Source: Yonghaparkia sp. Root332 (GTDB taxonomy: Bacteria > Actinomycetota > Actinomycetes > Actinomycetales > Microbacteriaceae). From it: a DNA stretch of 64,000 bases. The position numbers and the translations under genes are program-made. Positions 33,897 to 42,347 of the stretch are shown one piece after another (positions within the stretch are counted from its first letter, which is position 1; each line of letters opens with the position of its first letter). The stretch covers positions 434,001-498,000 of the forward strand of contig NZ_LMCX01000002.1 of assembly GCF_001425665.1 (NCBI RefSeq). The letters are read 5' to 3'. The notes beneath the pieces were generated by a model that did not search any database, had not been told where the DNA came from, and saw only the letters and a list, made by a program, of their open reading frames with translations.

Positions 33897-34673
33897 ATGG
33901 ACGAGTGCATTCACGGTTTCGAGCCCGGCATGTGCGCATCGTGCTTCCCTCCGCCCGAGCCGGAGAAGGTCGCGATCCGTCGTGCGCCGAAGGCTCCGAA
34001 GACGAATCTGCGCACTCCCGCTCCCGGAACGACCGCCGCGAAGGCTCCTGAGCCGCGCGCGAGCAACCTCCCGAAGCGCATCTTTCACGTCACGCACGTG
34101 CGCAACCTGCCCGCGATCATCGCGAGCGGCGAGCTGAAGCCGAGCACCCTGAGCGCCGAGCAGGCCGAGGTCGTGCTCGCGAGCCCGATCACGCACGAGC
34201 TGCGGGCGACCGCGCAGGCGACGGCAGACGCATCCGTGCTCGAGTGCATCGCGTTCTCGCTCACGCCGCGCGCGACCTGGTGGTCGCTCGTGCAGGACGG
34301 CGCCGCCGGCCCCACCTGGAGCGACGACGCCCGCCGCGCCCTCGCCGTCGACTTCGTCGTGCTCGGCGTCGACATCCCGGCCGTCGCCGACCGACTGATC
34401 GTCACCGACGGCGACGCGGCCGCGATGACGACCGCCGTCGGCAGCAGCCCCGACGCGGCGAAGCGGATGCTCGCCCGCGCCGCCATGGACGAGGACGTCA
34501 TGCAGGCTGCCGAAGCCCTCGTTCCCGGCCCAGTGCCGCTCGCGAGCGTCGCGCTCGTCGCCGTCGCCAACGACAAGCGCCGCGACGAGGTCAAGCGCGC
34601 GCTCGCCGACGCGGGGCTCAAGGCGAAGGTCGCCGTCTACCCGCCGTGGTTCGTGCCGACGCCGATCGCGTAG
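33897..34673 (+). CDS. DarT-like (DUF4433) ADP-ribosyltransferase-fold protein
   Basis: A 258-residue protein. The N-terminus CIHGFEPGMCASCFPP looks like a small zinc knuckle (C-x8-C-x2-C). After a linker, RIFHVTHVRNLPAIIASGEL near residue 62 closely matches the NAD-binding start of DarT-type ssDNA thymidine ADP-ribosyltransferases (family DUF4433). DarT proteins are toxins paired with the macrodomain antitoxin DarG; no macrodomain gene is adjacent here. The zinc knuckle and the lack of DarG suggest a diverged, chromosomally domesticated form. The ATG at 33897 has GAGGGAG 9 nt upstream. Activity is not certain. Confidence 0.65.
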   Translation: MDECIHGFEPGMCASCFPPPEPEKVAIRRAPKAPKTNLRTPAPGTTAAKAPEPRASNLPKRIFHVTHVRNLPAIIASGELKPSTLSAEQAEVVLASPITHELRATAQATADASVLECIAFSLTPRATWWSLVQDGAAGPTWSDDARRALAVDFVVLGVDIPAVADRLIVTDGDAAAMTTAVGSSPDAAKRMLARAAMDEDVMQAAEALVPGPVPLASVALVAVANDKRRDEVKRALADAGLKAKVAVYPPWFVPTPIA

Positions 34674-34872
34674 TCGGCAGCGCGAATTCGCCGATCCGCT
34701 CCGGCGTGTCCCCCGCACGCGGGGTGTCGTTCTAGCGCCCTCGGGTGCACAATGACGAGAACGGTTCGTGTCCCCGCGCGTTCCGTCATACCCGAATACC
34801 CGCACCCAGTCCCGCGCGTGGCACCCGAACCACCCATCCTCGCGCCCGACGGACCCCCCGATGGGATGCATC

Positions 34873-35694
34873 ATGACCGATATCGCCCCCGCGCGCTCGC
34901 GCTTCGACTACGCGGGCCTCGCCCGCCCGAACCTCCCCGCCGCCGGAGCCCCCGCCTCCGTGCCGCCTCTGATCAGCGTCGTCACCGCCGAGCCCCGGCC
35001 CGATGACGCCGAGCTGCTCCACAACTCCAACGGCCGCGCCGAGTGGATCGCCGCCGAGCTCGTGAAGGCCGGTGCCGTGTTCGACGGCAAGGTCCACGTG
35101 CCGCAGGCGAAGAAGCTCGCCAAGAAGGTCGGAGCCGTCGAGCCCATCACTCTCAGCGCCCTCAAGGCCATCGTCTCGATCACGCTGCGCGAGATGCCGC
35201 GCGTCGAGGCGCAGTGCTTCCCGCCGGAGGTCGTGCTCGCCGCGATCGAGGGCGGCCCGCACTCGGCGTCGCAGCTGCAGCTCGAGCAGGGCGCGCGCCT
35301 GATCACCCGCATGGTCTCGTACTACTGGTCGGCCGTCGCGAAGGCCTACCCCGAGGCGTGGGATGACCGGCACGGGTTCATCCTGTGGCAGAGCTTCGGC
35401 CTGACCGCCCTGAGCAAGTTCGGCGGCCGCATCATCCAGGAGCGCGTCGACGAGCGCGAGATCATGCAGCAGTACTTCGACACGGCTCTCGCCGCGGTCG
35501 CCGCGCGCATGCCGCTCGACGTCGCGGACTTCGCGGGCGTCAGCTCGCAGGCCGGCGCCAACCAGGTCTACTCGATGCTCCTCGAGGCCAACAGCGAGCA
35601 CGGTGCGGCGTTCACCGAGCTCGTCGACTCGCTCGCGCAGACCATCGACTGGGGCAAGGCGGCCTCGGCGCCGTCGCCGCTGCCGTTCGGCTAG
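34873..35694 (+). CDS. conserved protein of unknown function next to the DarT-like gene
   Basis: A 273-residue protein from the ATG at 34873 (an in-frame ATG lies at 34861 and a longer extension reaches 34768). It is mostly helical; recognisable features are HNSNGRAEWIAAELVKAG, AKKLAKKVGAVEPITLSALK and VSYYWSAVAKAYPEAWDDRH, then FILWQSFGLTALSKFGGRII. The W-containing C-terminal part faintly recalls the C-terminus of DGQHR/DndB-type proteins, but the DGQHR motif is absent, so this is only a guess. It follows the DarT-like gene after 199 bp and ends at a strong hairpin. Confidence 0.6.
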   Translation: MTDIAPARSRFDYAGLARPNLPAAGAPASVPPLISVVTAEPRPDDAELLHNSNGRAEWIAAELVKAGAVFDGKVHVPQAKKLAKKVGAVEPITLSALKAIVSITLREMPRVEAQCFPPEVVLAAIEGGPHSASQLQLEQGARLITRMVSYYWSAVAKAYPEAWDDRHGFILWQSFGLTALSKFGGRIIQERVDEREIMQQYFDTALAAVAARMPLDVADFAGVSSQAGANQVYSMLLEANSEHGAAFTELVDSLAQTIDWGKAASAPSPLPFG

Positions 35695-35707
35695 TTCCCG
35701 CCCAGCT

Positions 35708-35746
35708 CGAGAGCCCGGCGGTGTCTACGCACCCGCCGGGCTCTCG
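35708..35746 (+). terminator. hairpin terminator
   Basis: A 14-bp perfect GC stem (35708-35721 with 35733-35746) with an 11-nt loop lies 14 bp after the stop of the gene at 34873. It faces the convergent dodecin gene 48 bp further on. Confidence 0.8.
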
Positions 35747-35794
35747 TCTGCGCTCGGGAGCCCTCCCGGGCATCCGTTGCTGTGTTCTCGGTGT

Positions 35795-36001
35795 CTAGTC
35801 GTCGAGGACGAACGTGACCTCGAGCGTCACGTGCCACATGCGCACGGAGCCGTTGTCGATGTCGACCTTCTGCTCCTTGACCCAGGCGCCTTCGACGTTG
35901 CGGAGCGTGGCGCTCGAGCGCTCGATGCCGACGCGGATGGCGTCTTCGAAGCTCTTCTCGGATCGTGCGGTGATGGTGGTGACGCGGGCGACAGATGACA
36001 T
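35795..36001 (-). CDS. dodecin family protein
   Basis: A 68-residue protein beginning MSSVARVTTITARSEKSFED. Dodecins assemble into hollow dodecamers that bind flavins or coenzyme A and act as buffers. The pattern SFEDAIRVGIERSSATLRNVEGAWVKE (the helix followed by the conserved Trp strand) and IDNGSVRMWHVTLEVTFVLDD match the family over its full length. The ATG at 36001 follows AAGGAGGA on the minus strand, which rules out the long upstream in-frame extension. It is a single-gene unit followed by two DUF2510 genes upstream on the same strand. Confidence 0.92.
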   Translation of the reverse strand: MSSVARVTTITARSEKSFEDAIRVGIERSSATLRNVEGAWVKEQKVDIDNGSVRMWHVTLEVTFVLDD

Positions 36002-36081
36002 GGCGTTCCTCCTTCTTCGGTGAAGCGGGTGAAGGGGCCAGTCAAGGTGCGCGGCCGATGTGCCGCAAGGGGGTGCGCCGG

Positions 36082-36492
36082 CTAGAAGGGAAGCGCTACT
36101 GTGCCCGACTGCACGAGGCCGGTGGTGATCACGGCGGTGGCGGCGATGAGGGCCGAACCGAGCATCCCGACGGCGATCGCGGCGGCGTAGCCGGCCCGTG
36201 CCGACGGCTGGCGGGCGGCGTCGGCGAGCTCGGCGGCGTCGACGCGGGTGACGAGACGGTCGTCGATGCGCGGGGGAGCGAGGTCGACGAGCTCGGTGTA
36301 GGCCTCGGCGCTCTCGATCGCAGTCTCGATCTGGTCGGGGCTCGCGGGCTGCTCGGGGCCGACGGGGGCGGTGCGGGCGGCGGGGCGCGTGAGGGGCGTC
36401 CATGCGACGCCATCCCACCAGCGCTCCTGGCCGGGGACGGTGGGGTCGGCGAACCATCCCTCGCGCGGCTGGATGATCACGATGTCAGTCAC
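36082..36492 (-). CDS. DUF2510 membrane protein (paralogue A)
   Basis: A 136-residue protein. The N-terminal GWFADPTVPGQERWWDGVAW is the DUF2510 signature, a short W-rich module common on actinobacterial membrane proteins. It is followed by SAEAYTELVDLAPP, and then one hydrophobic hairpin (YAAAIAVGMLGSALIAATAV) at the C-terminus. DUF2510 has no assigned activity. GTG at 36492 is the likely start, without a clear ribosome-binding site. The gene upstream on the same strand encodes a paralogue with the same ELVDLAPP box. Confidence 0.75.
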   Translation of the reverse strand: MTDIVIIQPREGWFADPTVPGQERWWDGVAWTPLTRPAARTAPVGPEQPASPDQIETAIESAEAYTELVDLAPPRIDDRLVTRVDAAELADAARQPSARAGYAAAIAVGMLGSALIAATAVITTGLVQSGTVALPF

Positions 36493-36598
36493 GTGAGAAT
36501 CGTCCGGGATGCCCCTGGCATTTCTCGGAGTGCCCCCCGAATGGGGGGTGTGAATCAGCGATCGCGGCTCGCGTTGTTGGCTGGTGCTCGTGCGGCGG

Positions 36599-37081
36599 TC
36601 AGCGGCGGGTGCGAATCGCCCCGACGACGATGCCGGCGAAGAAGACGACGGCGCCGGCGACGGCAAGCAGAATCGCTGCGGTGGTCTGCAGCGCGAGCAC
36701 GCCGACGAGGCCGTAGACACCGACGATGACGGCGATGACTCCGGCGAAGACGAGCAGCAGTGACAGCCCGCCGACGAGCCGGCGCGTCTTGCGGTCGCGC
36801 TTGGGCGCGGTGGCGACCGACAGCAGCGGCACGGAGGCCGGCGGCGTCGGGGGAGCGAGGTCGACGAGCTCGCTGTAGGCCTCGGCGCTGAGGATGGCGG
36901 CGTTGAGCTGGTCGGGGCTCGCGAGCGCGGACGGCTCGATGAGCTGCGACTTGGCGGACTCGCGGGTCTCGTTCGTCCAGGAGGTGCCGTCCCAGCGGCG
37001 CTCGTGACCGGGGGAGGTGGGGTCGGGGAACCAGCCCTCGGCGGGCGGTGCTTGGCCGTAGTCGGCGGGGTTGAGGGTCAT
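36599..37081 (-). CDS. DUF2510 membrane protein (paralogue B)
   Basis: A 160-residue protein starting MTLNPADYGQAPPAEGW. DUF2510 is at residues about 14-40 (GWFPDPTSPGHERRWDGTSW). SPDQLNAAILSAEAYSELVD follows, and two adjacent membrane helices fill the C-terminus (LVGGLSLLLVFAGVIAVIVG; TAAILLAVAGAVVFFAGIVV), ending AIRTRR. It differs from paralogue A mainly in the longer membrane part. The gap between the two genes is 106 bp and holds a GC-rich palindrome near 36533-36552. Confidence 0.78.
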   Translation of the reverse strand: MTLNPADYGQAPPAEGWFPDPTSPGHERRWDGTSWTNETRESAKSQLIEPSALASPDQLNAAILSAEAYSELVDLAPPTPPASVPLLSVATAPKRDRKTRRLVGGLSLLLVFAGVIAVIVGVYGLVGVLALQTTAAILLAVAGAVVFFAGIVVGAIRTRR

Positions 37082-37185
37082 GGCGGGTTCCTCGAAGCTC
37101 GGGTGGGGGCGCGTGGGTGAGGCGCGCGGTGAGGTGAGTTCATTATGCGGCGCCCGCGGCGCCGTAGCGAGCGCTTGGGCGTGGA

Positions 37186-38082
37186 CTAGGAGGCGAAGGT
37201 GGCGAAGCGCTCGGCGAGGAAGTCGCGATCGGGGCGGTCGTCGCGACGAGCCGGCAGCTCGAGCGGCTTGCCGTTCATCGCCTGGAGGCCGTACTGCAGC
37301 ATGGGCCCGTCACGATCGGCGAGCAGACGTTCGTTGATATGCACGACGTAGTCGGGGCTGACTCCGAGGAAGTTCTGGTCGTAGGCGGCGTGATGAATCT
37401 TGCACATCGCCATGCCGTTCGTGACGACGGGCAACCCCCGCTCGTCGGTGTCGGCGATGATGTGCGCGGCGTCGAGGAGCTCGGCGTACTTGAGCGTGCA
37501 GACCGCGCATCGCTTGTTGTAGGCGCTGAGCACACGCGCCCGGAACACCGGCTGATGCACACGCTGCTTCACGAGGCGCTCGACGTAGCGCTTGTCGAGC
37601 GTCGTCGCAGTGGTGGCGCGTACGCCACTCTCGTCGAGGTCGATGACGAACTGGCGGCGCTCGGGCAGCACGTCGATCACGTGCACCGGGAAGACGGGAA
37701 CGTAGAGGTTCGGCAGCGGCTTCTCGAAGAGGATGATGGGCACCTGCTGCTCGAACGCGACGTGCAGCTTCCGGTTGTCGCCGGCGTTGAGCGGGCCTTG
37801 CGCCCACGAGTAGTAGAGAAGCCCGCTCGTCCGGTCGATCGCGTCATCGTAGACGTTGTAACGACCTTTGTCGCCGGCCGAGACGATCGCCAGGGTGGCA
37901 TCGAACTCGGCCGGGTTGCGGATGCCCTTGTTGCGGTCGATGAGCGGGATGCGCAGGCCGCCTCGCAGCGTGAACGCGGTCAGCTCGTCCCGGCTGGCAA
38001 AGCCACCTCGCGCGTCGATGAAGAGCTCAAGCTCGGCGAAGATCTCCAACCGCAGACGTGCCTGTTCCTCGCTCGACAGCAT
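37186..38082 (-). CDS. HNH endonuclease with N-terminal putative DNA-reader domain
   Basis: A 298-residue protein. The C-terminal HNH nuclease is clear: CAVC as the first zinc pair, YAELLDAAHIIADTDERG with the catalytic His, and VVTNGMAMCKIHHAAYDQNF with the Asn/His. The N-terminal ~180 residues are beta-rich (IRIPLIDRNKGIRNPAEFDA-like, GRYNVYDDAIDRTSGLLYYS) and occupy the place where modification-dependent enzymes such as ScoMcrA carry SRA or EVE-like base readers; which fold it has cannot be told here. A type IV restriction role is plausible. The ATG at 38082 has AAGGAG 5 nt upstream, better than the GTG at 38088. It opens a nuclease-rich region. Confidence 0.8.
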   Translation of the reverse strand: MLSSEEQARLRLEIFAELELFIDARGGFASRDELTAFTLRGGLRIPLIDRNKGIRNPAEFDATLAIVSAGDKGRYNVYDDAIDRTSGLLYYSWAQGPLNAGDNRKLHVAFEQQVPIILFEKPLPNLYVPVFPVHVIDVLPERRQFVIDLDESGVRATTATTLDKRYVERLVKQRVHQPVFRARVLSAYNKRCAVCTLKYAELLDAAHIIADTDERGLPVVTNGMAMCKIHHAAYDQNFLGVSPDYVVHINERLLADRDGPMLQYGLQAMNGKPLELPARRDDRPDRDFLAERFATFAS

Positions 38083-38173
38083 CCGCACTCCTTGCCCTAT
38101 TTCACCGCAGCCTATTGGTGAGCCCAGACTTTGCCACCGATTCGGGGGTGTCGACCGAGCCCGGCATTCGACC

Positions 38174-38179
38174 TACGCT
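38174..38179 (+). promoter_or_regulatory. -10 element upstream of the NERD-helicase gene
   Basis: TACGCT lies 8 nt before the ATG at 38188. A GGGGGTG element (38144-38150) lies 23 bp before it. Confidence 0.5.
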
Positions 38180-38187
38180 CAATTCCA

Positions 38188-39912
38188 ATGGCACGGATGA
38201 TCCCTTCCACGATCGGCGATGACGCCCCACCGGGGGAGCACGCCGTCTTCGCGGCGCTCCGCGACGCACCTCGCACCGACGATTGGGTCGTCTTCCACTC
38301 GCTCGAGATCGCCCGCCACGTCAGCCAGGTCCAGGGCGAAGCCGACTTTGTGGTCGTGGCGCCGGGGCAGGGCATCCTGGTCATTGAAGTGAAGTCGCAC
38401 GAGAGCATCGAGGCCGACGGCGAAGGCCGCTGGCGCTACGGCAGCCGCGACTGGGTCACCCGCAGCCCCTTCGAGCAGGCGTCGGGGGCGCAGCACTCCA
38501 TCTTCGAATACCTGCAGTCGAAAGGAGCCGGCCCCGTCGGCTACCCGGTCTTTCACGCCGCCTGGCTCACGCAGCTGAGCAAGACCAAGTTCGCCCCCAG
38601 CATCGGCTGGCACAACTGGCAATTGCTGGATGCCGCCGACCTGGCGAACGGCAACGCCGCCGCCGCGGTGATCCGCACGCTCACCCACGCGAATACCCAC
38701 CTCGCCGACAGCGTCAGCGGCTACCGCCGCGTCGCCGGCCAACCCGTCGCCGAGCACACCGCGAGAATCACAGAACTGCTCACCCCGCGGTTCGTCGCCG
38801 AGCTCAGCGCGAAAGAGCTCGCGCGGCGCCGCGAGGCCGAGCAAGCCCAGTTCACGGCCGAGCAAGTAAAGGTGCTCGACGTGGTCGGAACCAACCCGCG
38901 GCTGCTGGTCGAGGGGCCCGCCGGCTCGGGAAAGACGTGGGTTGCGGCAGAGGCCGCGCGCCGAGCCTGCGTCGCCGGGAAGCGCACCCTCGTCGTCGTC
39001 TTCAATCGCCTCATCGAAGCCCGACTCGCCGAGCTCTGCGGTGAAGGCTTGGAGGTGCGGCGCATCCACTCGCTGATGGCGCAGGTGGTCGATCGGTACG
39101 CGGGCAAGAACGAGGCGCGGCGCAAGCTCGAAAGCGGGCGAGTGGAGCCGGAGTGGTACGACCAGACCCTGCCCGAGCAGGCACTCGAGGCGGCCCTTGA
39201 GCTGGGCCCGCAGTACGACTATCTCGTCGTCGACGAAGCGCAAGACGTGGCGCTTGAGCAGTACCTCGACGTGCTCGACGCGCTGCTCGTGGGCGGGCTC
39301 GAGCGCGCGCCGGTCTTCCTCACCGGCGACTTCGACCACCAGGTCATCTACCGCCGCCACGCAGACGACGAGGTTACGGATGCCCGCGCCACCGTGCTGC
39401 GCCGCATGCCGGGTCTCATGACGCTCCGACTCGACAAGAACGTGCGCTCGACCCCCGAGGTGGCGCGTTTCGTGGCCGAGCTCATCGGCGAGCCGACCCT
39501 CTACAGCGAGCACCGCCGCAGCGACGACGACCAGGTCTCGGTCGAGCGCCACACCTTCACCACCTTGGAGCAGCAGCAGCCCCTGCTCGCCGACGCCGTC
39601 GAGCGCATCCTGTCGGAGCCGTTCACGGTGCGCGAGCTGGTGATTCTGTCGCCCTACGCTCGCGAGCGGTCGGCTGCCGGCCAGGCTCTCGCCAGTCAGT
39701 CGACGGATGCCCGACTCACCTCACGCCTCGGCACGAGCCTCGACGACTCGACGCGCATTCGGTGGGGGAGCATCCACGAGTTCAAGGGTCTTGAGGCGCC
39801 CGCGGTGATTCTGACCGACGTCGACCTGTCGAAGGGGTACCACCGCGATCTGCTCTATGTGGGGGCGTCGCGCGCGACGGATCGGCTGGTCGTGCTCGAG
39901 CTTAGGGACTAG
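38188..39912 (+). CDS. NERD nuclease-UvrD-like helicase fusion
   Basis: A 574-residue protein. Residues about 15-120 form a NERD domain, with GEADFVVVAPGQGILVIEVK holding the Asp and ExK of the PD-(D/E)XK-type core. Superfamily 1 helicase motifs follow: Walker A LLVEGPAGSGKTWVAAEAA (K249), Walker B YLVVDEAQDVALEQY, motif III LTGDFDHQVIYRR, motif IV/V RLDKNVRSTPEVARF and WGSIHEFKGLEAPAVIL, and YVGASRATDRLVVL (motif VI). NERD-helicase fusions are frequent in defence islands, where they are thought to degrade foreign DNA. The product is cytosolic. Its TAG stop shares CTAG with the convergent nuclease gene. Confidence 0.88.
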   Translation: MARMIPSTIGDDAPPGEHAVFAALRDAPRTDDWVVFHSLEIARHVSQVQGEADFVVVAPGQGILVIEVKSHESIEADGEGRWRYGSRDWVTRSPFEQASGAQHSIFEYLQSKGAGPVGYPVFHAAWLTQLSKTKFAPSIGWHNWQLLDAADLANGNAAAAVIRTLTHANTHLADSVSGYRRVAGQPVAEHTARITELLTPRFVAELSAKELARRREAEQAQFTAEQVKVLDVVGTNPRLLVEGPAGSGKTWVAAEAARRACVAGKRTLVVVFNRLIEARLAELCGEGLEVRRIHSLMAQVVDRYAGKNEARRKLESGRVEPEWYDQTLPEQALEAALELGPQYDYLVVDEAQDVALEQYLDVLDALLVGGLERAPVFLTGDFDHQVIYRRHADDEVTDARATVLRRMPGLMTLRLDKNVRSTPEVARFVAELIGEPTLYSEHRRSDDDQVSVERHTFTTLEQQQPLLADAVERILSEPFTVRELVILSPYARERSAAGQALASQSTDARLTSRLGTSLDDSTRIRWGSIHEFKGLEAPAVILTDVDLSKGYHRDLLYVGASRATDRLVVLELRD

Positions 39913-41033
39913 CTCAACGCCTGCACCTCTTCGACCAGCGCCTCGATCGCTTCAATCAAGGCGGGCACCGCAGCGGGAGCAGTGGCGGCGTCAAAGCTGC
40001 GGGCCGAGATCTTTGAGTTCGCTGTCCGGCCACCGGGAATCGCGCCGATCGCGGCGAGATAGCGTTCAGCGGCTTGGGCGACGCTCGGGGTTCTGGCCAG
40101 CGACGTTCGATCGATGCCCACCGACAGATACTTGAGGCCCTGCCAGCTTGTGGTCTCCGGCAGCCCCCACGCGATCGAGATCGGCAGATTCTGGTCGGGT
40201 GTCTGCATGCGGATGGAGAGCCCCTTCGATCCCCAAGCGAGGGCGAGCCCGAGCGAAATGCAGCCGGCGAGGAAGTCGCGGAACGCATCGCGATACTGGT
40301 CATCATTGATCGAGGCCAAGAAGGCGACTTCGTCGGTCGTCGTCTGCGACCGGCTGGTCGCAGCTGTCCGCCGAGACGGCGATGCGACGACCTGGGCGGC
40401 GTGAGCGGTTAGTTCCGCGCCCGCCAATTGCACAATCTCCACCAAGAAGAAGCGCCCCGATCTCATGGTTGCGTTCATGTACTCAAGGCTCGTCCGCATG
40501 GTCTCGGTGAACCTCTGCGCGGCGACCACGAAGTGGAAATCGCCCGACTGCAGCACATCGGCAAGGCGCTCGAGCAGAGCATCCGTCGCCTCGGAGTCGA
40601 GGGCCCATCCGGCGCGACTGATCGCGTCGCGCAGATCGTGGCTACCGGCGAGGCGCTCGGGCGCGTGCCCGCTGCGCAGGAAGCGCTGCACGACGCCTCG
40701 GTCGAAGTCGTCGACCGACAGCCGCCACAGGTCTGAGCCGTAGTCGATCAGCTGGGCGAGGGCGTGCCTGAAGTCGGGGTTCTGTGGCCCAGTTTTGAGC
40801 TCCACGAGCACCACGTCGCCCGACGAGGCGAGGCACAGCAAGTCGATGGACCCGGAAGCCAAGGAGGTTTCACGCCCAATCACGAGCAGGTCACCATCGA
40901 GCCCCAGGTCGTCAGCGGGAATGAGCTGCGGGTTCATTTTCATGACCTCCTGCAAGTGGTGTTCGCTCGCTGCGGGCGACTCAACGAGATCGAATCGCTC
41001 GCCTGCACGCTCGACCAAAAAGCGACGCGGCAT
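39909..41033 (-). CDS. PD-(D/E)XK nuclease-like protein (DUF91/NucS-like core)
   Basis: A 374-residue protein. Near residue 60, SLASGSIDLLCLASSGDVVL followed by VELKTG is the D-x(n)-E-x-K core typical of NucS- and RecB-like nucleases (Asp in IDLL, Glu and Lys in VELK). NPDFRHALAQLIDYGSDLWR supplies the following helix with its conserved Gln and Tyr. The C-terminal 200 residues hold no recognised domain; ISIAWGLPETTSWQGLKYLS resembles a DUF4268-type region only loosely. The ATG at 41033 follows AAAGGAG. It is convergent with the NERD-helicase and probably part of the same defence cluster. Confidence 0.75.
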   Translation of the reverse strand: MPRRFLVERAGERFDLVESPAASEHHLQEVMKMNPQLIPADDLGLDGDLLVIGRETSLASGSIDLLCLASSGDVVLVELKTGPQNPDFRHALAQLIDYGSDLWRLSVDDFDRGVVQRFLRSGHAPERLAGSHDLRDAISRAGWALDSEATDALLERLADVLQSGDFHFVVAAQRFTETMRTSLEYMNATMRSGRFFLVEIVQLAGAELTAHAAQVVASPSRRTAATSRSQTTTDEVAFLASINDDQYRDAFRDFLAGCISLGLALAWGSKGLSIRMQTPDQNLPISIAWGLPETTSWQGLKYLSVGIDRTSLARTPSVAQAAERYLAAIGAIPGGRTANSKISARSFDAATAPAAVPALIEAIEALVEEVQALS

Positions 41034-41279
41034 GGATGCTCCTTTCGTGCTGGCGCCGAGGCTACTGCTTCAGCCCTCAGATCGCGCTCCTGGGCAGGCC
41101 CGATTGGCGGTTGCCTATCCGGCAGCTTCAGTCGATCACCTGTCGAGGGGGCAATAAGAACTGACCGGCGCTGAGTGATTGTGTCGTGCACGTGGATAAG
41201 GCCACGGGTTCGTGCGTCTTCGCAGCTTCGCCTTCGCGCCGTAAGCGTTGCGAGCCCGCTTTGTCACTGGTGATACGTA

Positions 41280-42347
41280 ATGTTGGGAGCAAGTCAGACC
41301 AGCGAATTTGTGCGAAGGATGGCAGGCGTGGACGCAAGTATGCGCGAACAGGACATGGTCTTTCGGCGTGCGCTCGGCGAGTCACTCGACAGCATCGGTA
41401 AGTCGTACGGCGTCAGCAGAGAACGTGTGCGGCAGATCATCGTTAAGGCGGGCGGCCCGACCGCTCAGGATGCCCACCGGGCGGCGAGAAGCACGAAGTC
41501 TGCCGAAGGGCAGCGTGAGCGAGAAGCGTTTGCGGCCCAGTACCTACCCATCGCGCGCGAGCTCGCGAGCAAAGGCACTTCGCGACGCGATGTGATCGCC
41601 AGGCTGAAGGCCATTGATCCGAGTATTGACGAGGTGATGGCCGGGTTTGTGCTGCGCAAGGCTCGTATCGTGTTTGCGCAGGACTGGGTGGATGACTTCA
41701 TGTCAAACCGGTTGCTCGTGGCAGCGGTCTGGTTCCTGTTCGGTCTCGACTACCAGATCCCCGCCGACCCCTCACTCGCCATCAAGAAGCTTGACCACGC
41801 GCTGATCTCCGAACTCACCGAAGTTCTTGCGAGGCAAGGGGTCCACGAGCTTGAGCGCGCACGCGTTCTCGGCGTCATTGCTGCGGCTCAAAACTTCGCC
41901 ACAGAAAACCCCGGAGTGTCGATTACCGCGGCCCGGTACGGGGTTCTTCGAAAGAAGCAGGTCGTCGCCTGGGGTCTCGAGTCAGCGCGAGGTACCCACT
42001 TTTGGCCGCCTACGCGACAGGCCGCGATGGCACGGTTCGGCGGATGGAGCGAGACCCTGCTGCGGGTGGGGCTGAAGCGATCGGAGTTTGGGCGCTCAAA
42101 GGGGTTTCTCAAGTACACCGCCGATGAGTACCAAAGGGCGGCGATGGACTACGTCGCGTGGGCCGATCGTCGCGATGCAACGCCCTCGGTGGACCGCTAC
42201 AAGGAGTGGCGCCGACTCGAGGCAAATGAGGGACGCGAGCGACCGTCCGGCGCGTCCTTGCGCAACATCTTTGGTTCTTGGTCGAAGGCCATGCGGGCAG
42301 CGCGCGAGAGCGCAGACCATGCCGGTGCGCATGCACTGCAAGAATGA
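41280..42347 (+). CDS. sigma-region-4-like HTH protein with homing-type DNA-binding repeat
   Basis: A 355-residue protein upstream of the five-gene defence operon. Near residue 35, LGESLDSIGKSYGVSRERVR followed by QII is a helix-turn-helix very like sigma-70 region 4. The C-terminal 75 residues (YTADEYQRAAMDYVAWADRR, then TPSVDRYKEWRRLEA and SGASLRNIFGSWSKAMRAA) match the short helical DNA-binding repeats found beside homing endonucleases. No nuclease or kinase motif is visible. The ATG at 41280 or the GTG at 41328 (AAGGA upstream) may be the start. It ends 75 bp before the DUF1156 gene, so it may regulate or belong to that system. Confidence 0.65.
   Translation: MLGASQTSEFVRRMAGVDASMREQDMVFRRALGESLDSIGKSYGVSRERVRQIIVKAGGPTAQDAHRAARSTKSAEGQREREAFAAQYLPIARELASKGTSRRDVIARLKAIDPSIDEVMAGFVLRKARIVFAQDWVDDFMSNRLLVAAVWFLFGLDYQIPADPSLAIKKLDHALISELTEVLARQGVHELERARVLGVIAAAQNFATENPGVSITAARYGVLRKKQVVAWGLESARGTHFWPPTRQAAMARFGGWSETLLRVGLKRSEFGRSKGFLKYTADEYQRAAMDYVAWADRRDATPSVDRYKEWRRLEANEGRERPSGASLRNIFGSWSKAMRAARESADHAGAHALQE

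Noticed and set aside
34752-34872. Upstream start for the gene at 34873 (GTG/ATG at 34768 or 34752)
   Set aside because: The added residues are Pro/Arg/His-rich and lie over a region with a hairpin and promoter-like sequence; no ribosome-binding site precedes them. The true start remains slightly uncertain.
35999-36457. Long N-terminal extension of the dodecin frame
   Set aside because: Dodecins are about 68 residues, and the internal ATG at 36001 has AAGGAGGA. The extension is antisense-like His/Arg/Pro sequence lying in the DUF2510 gene region.
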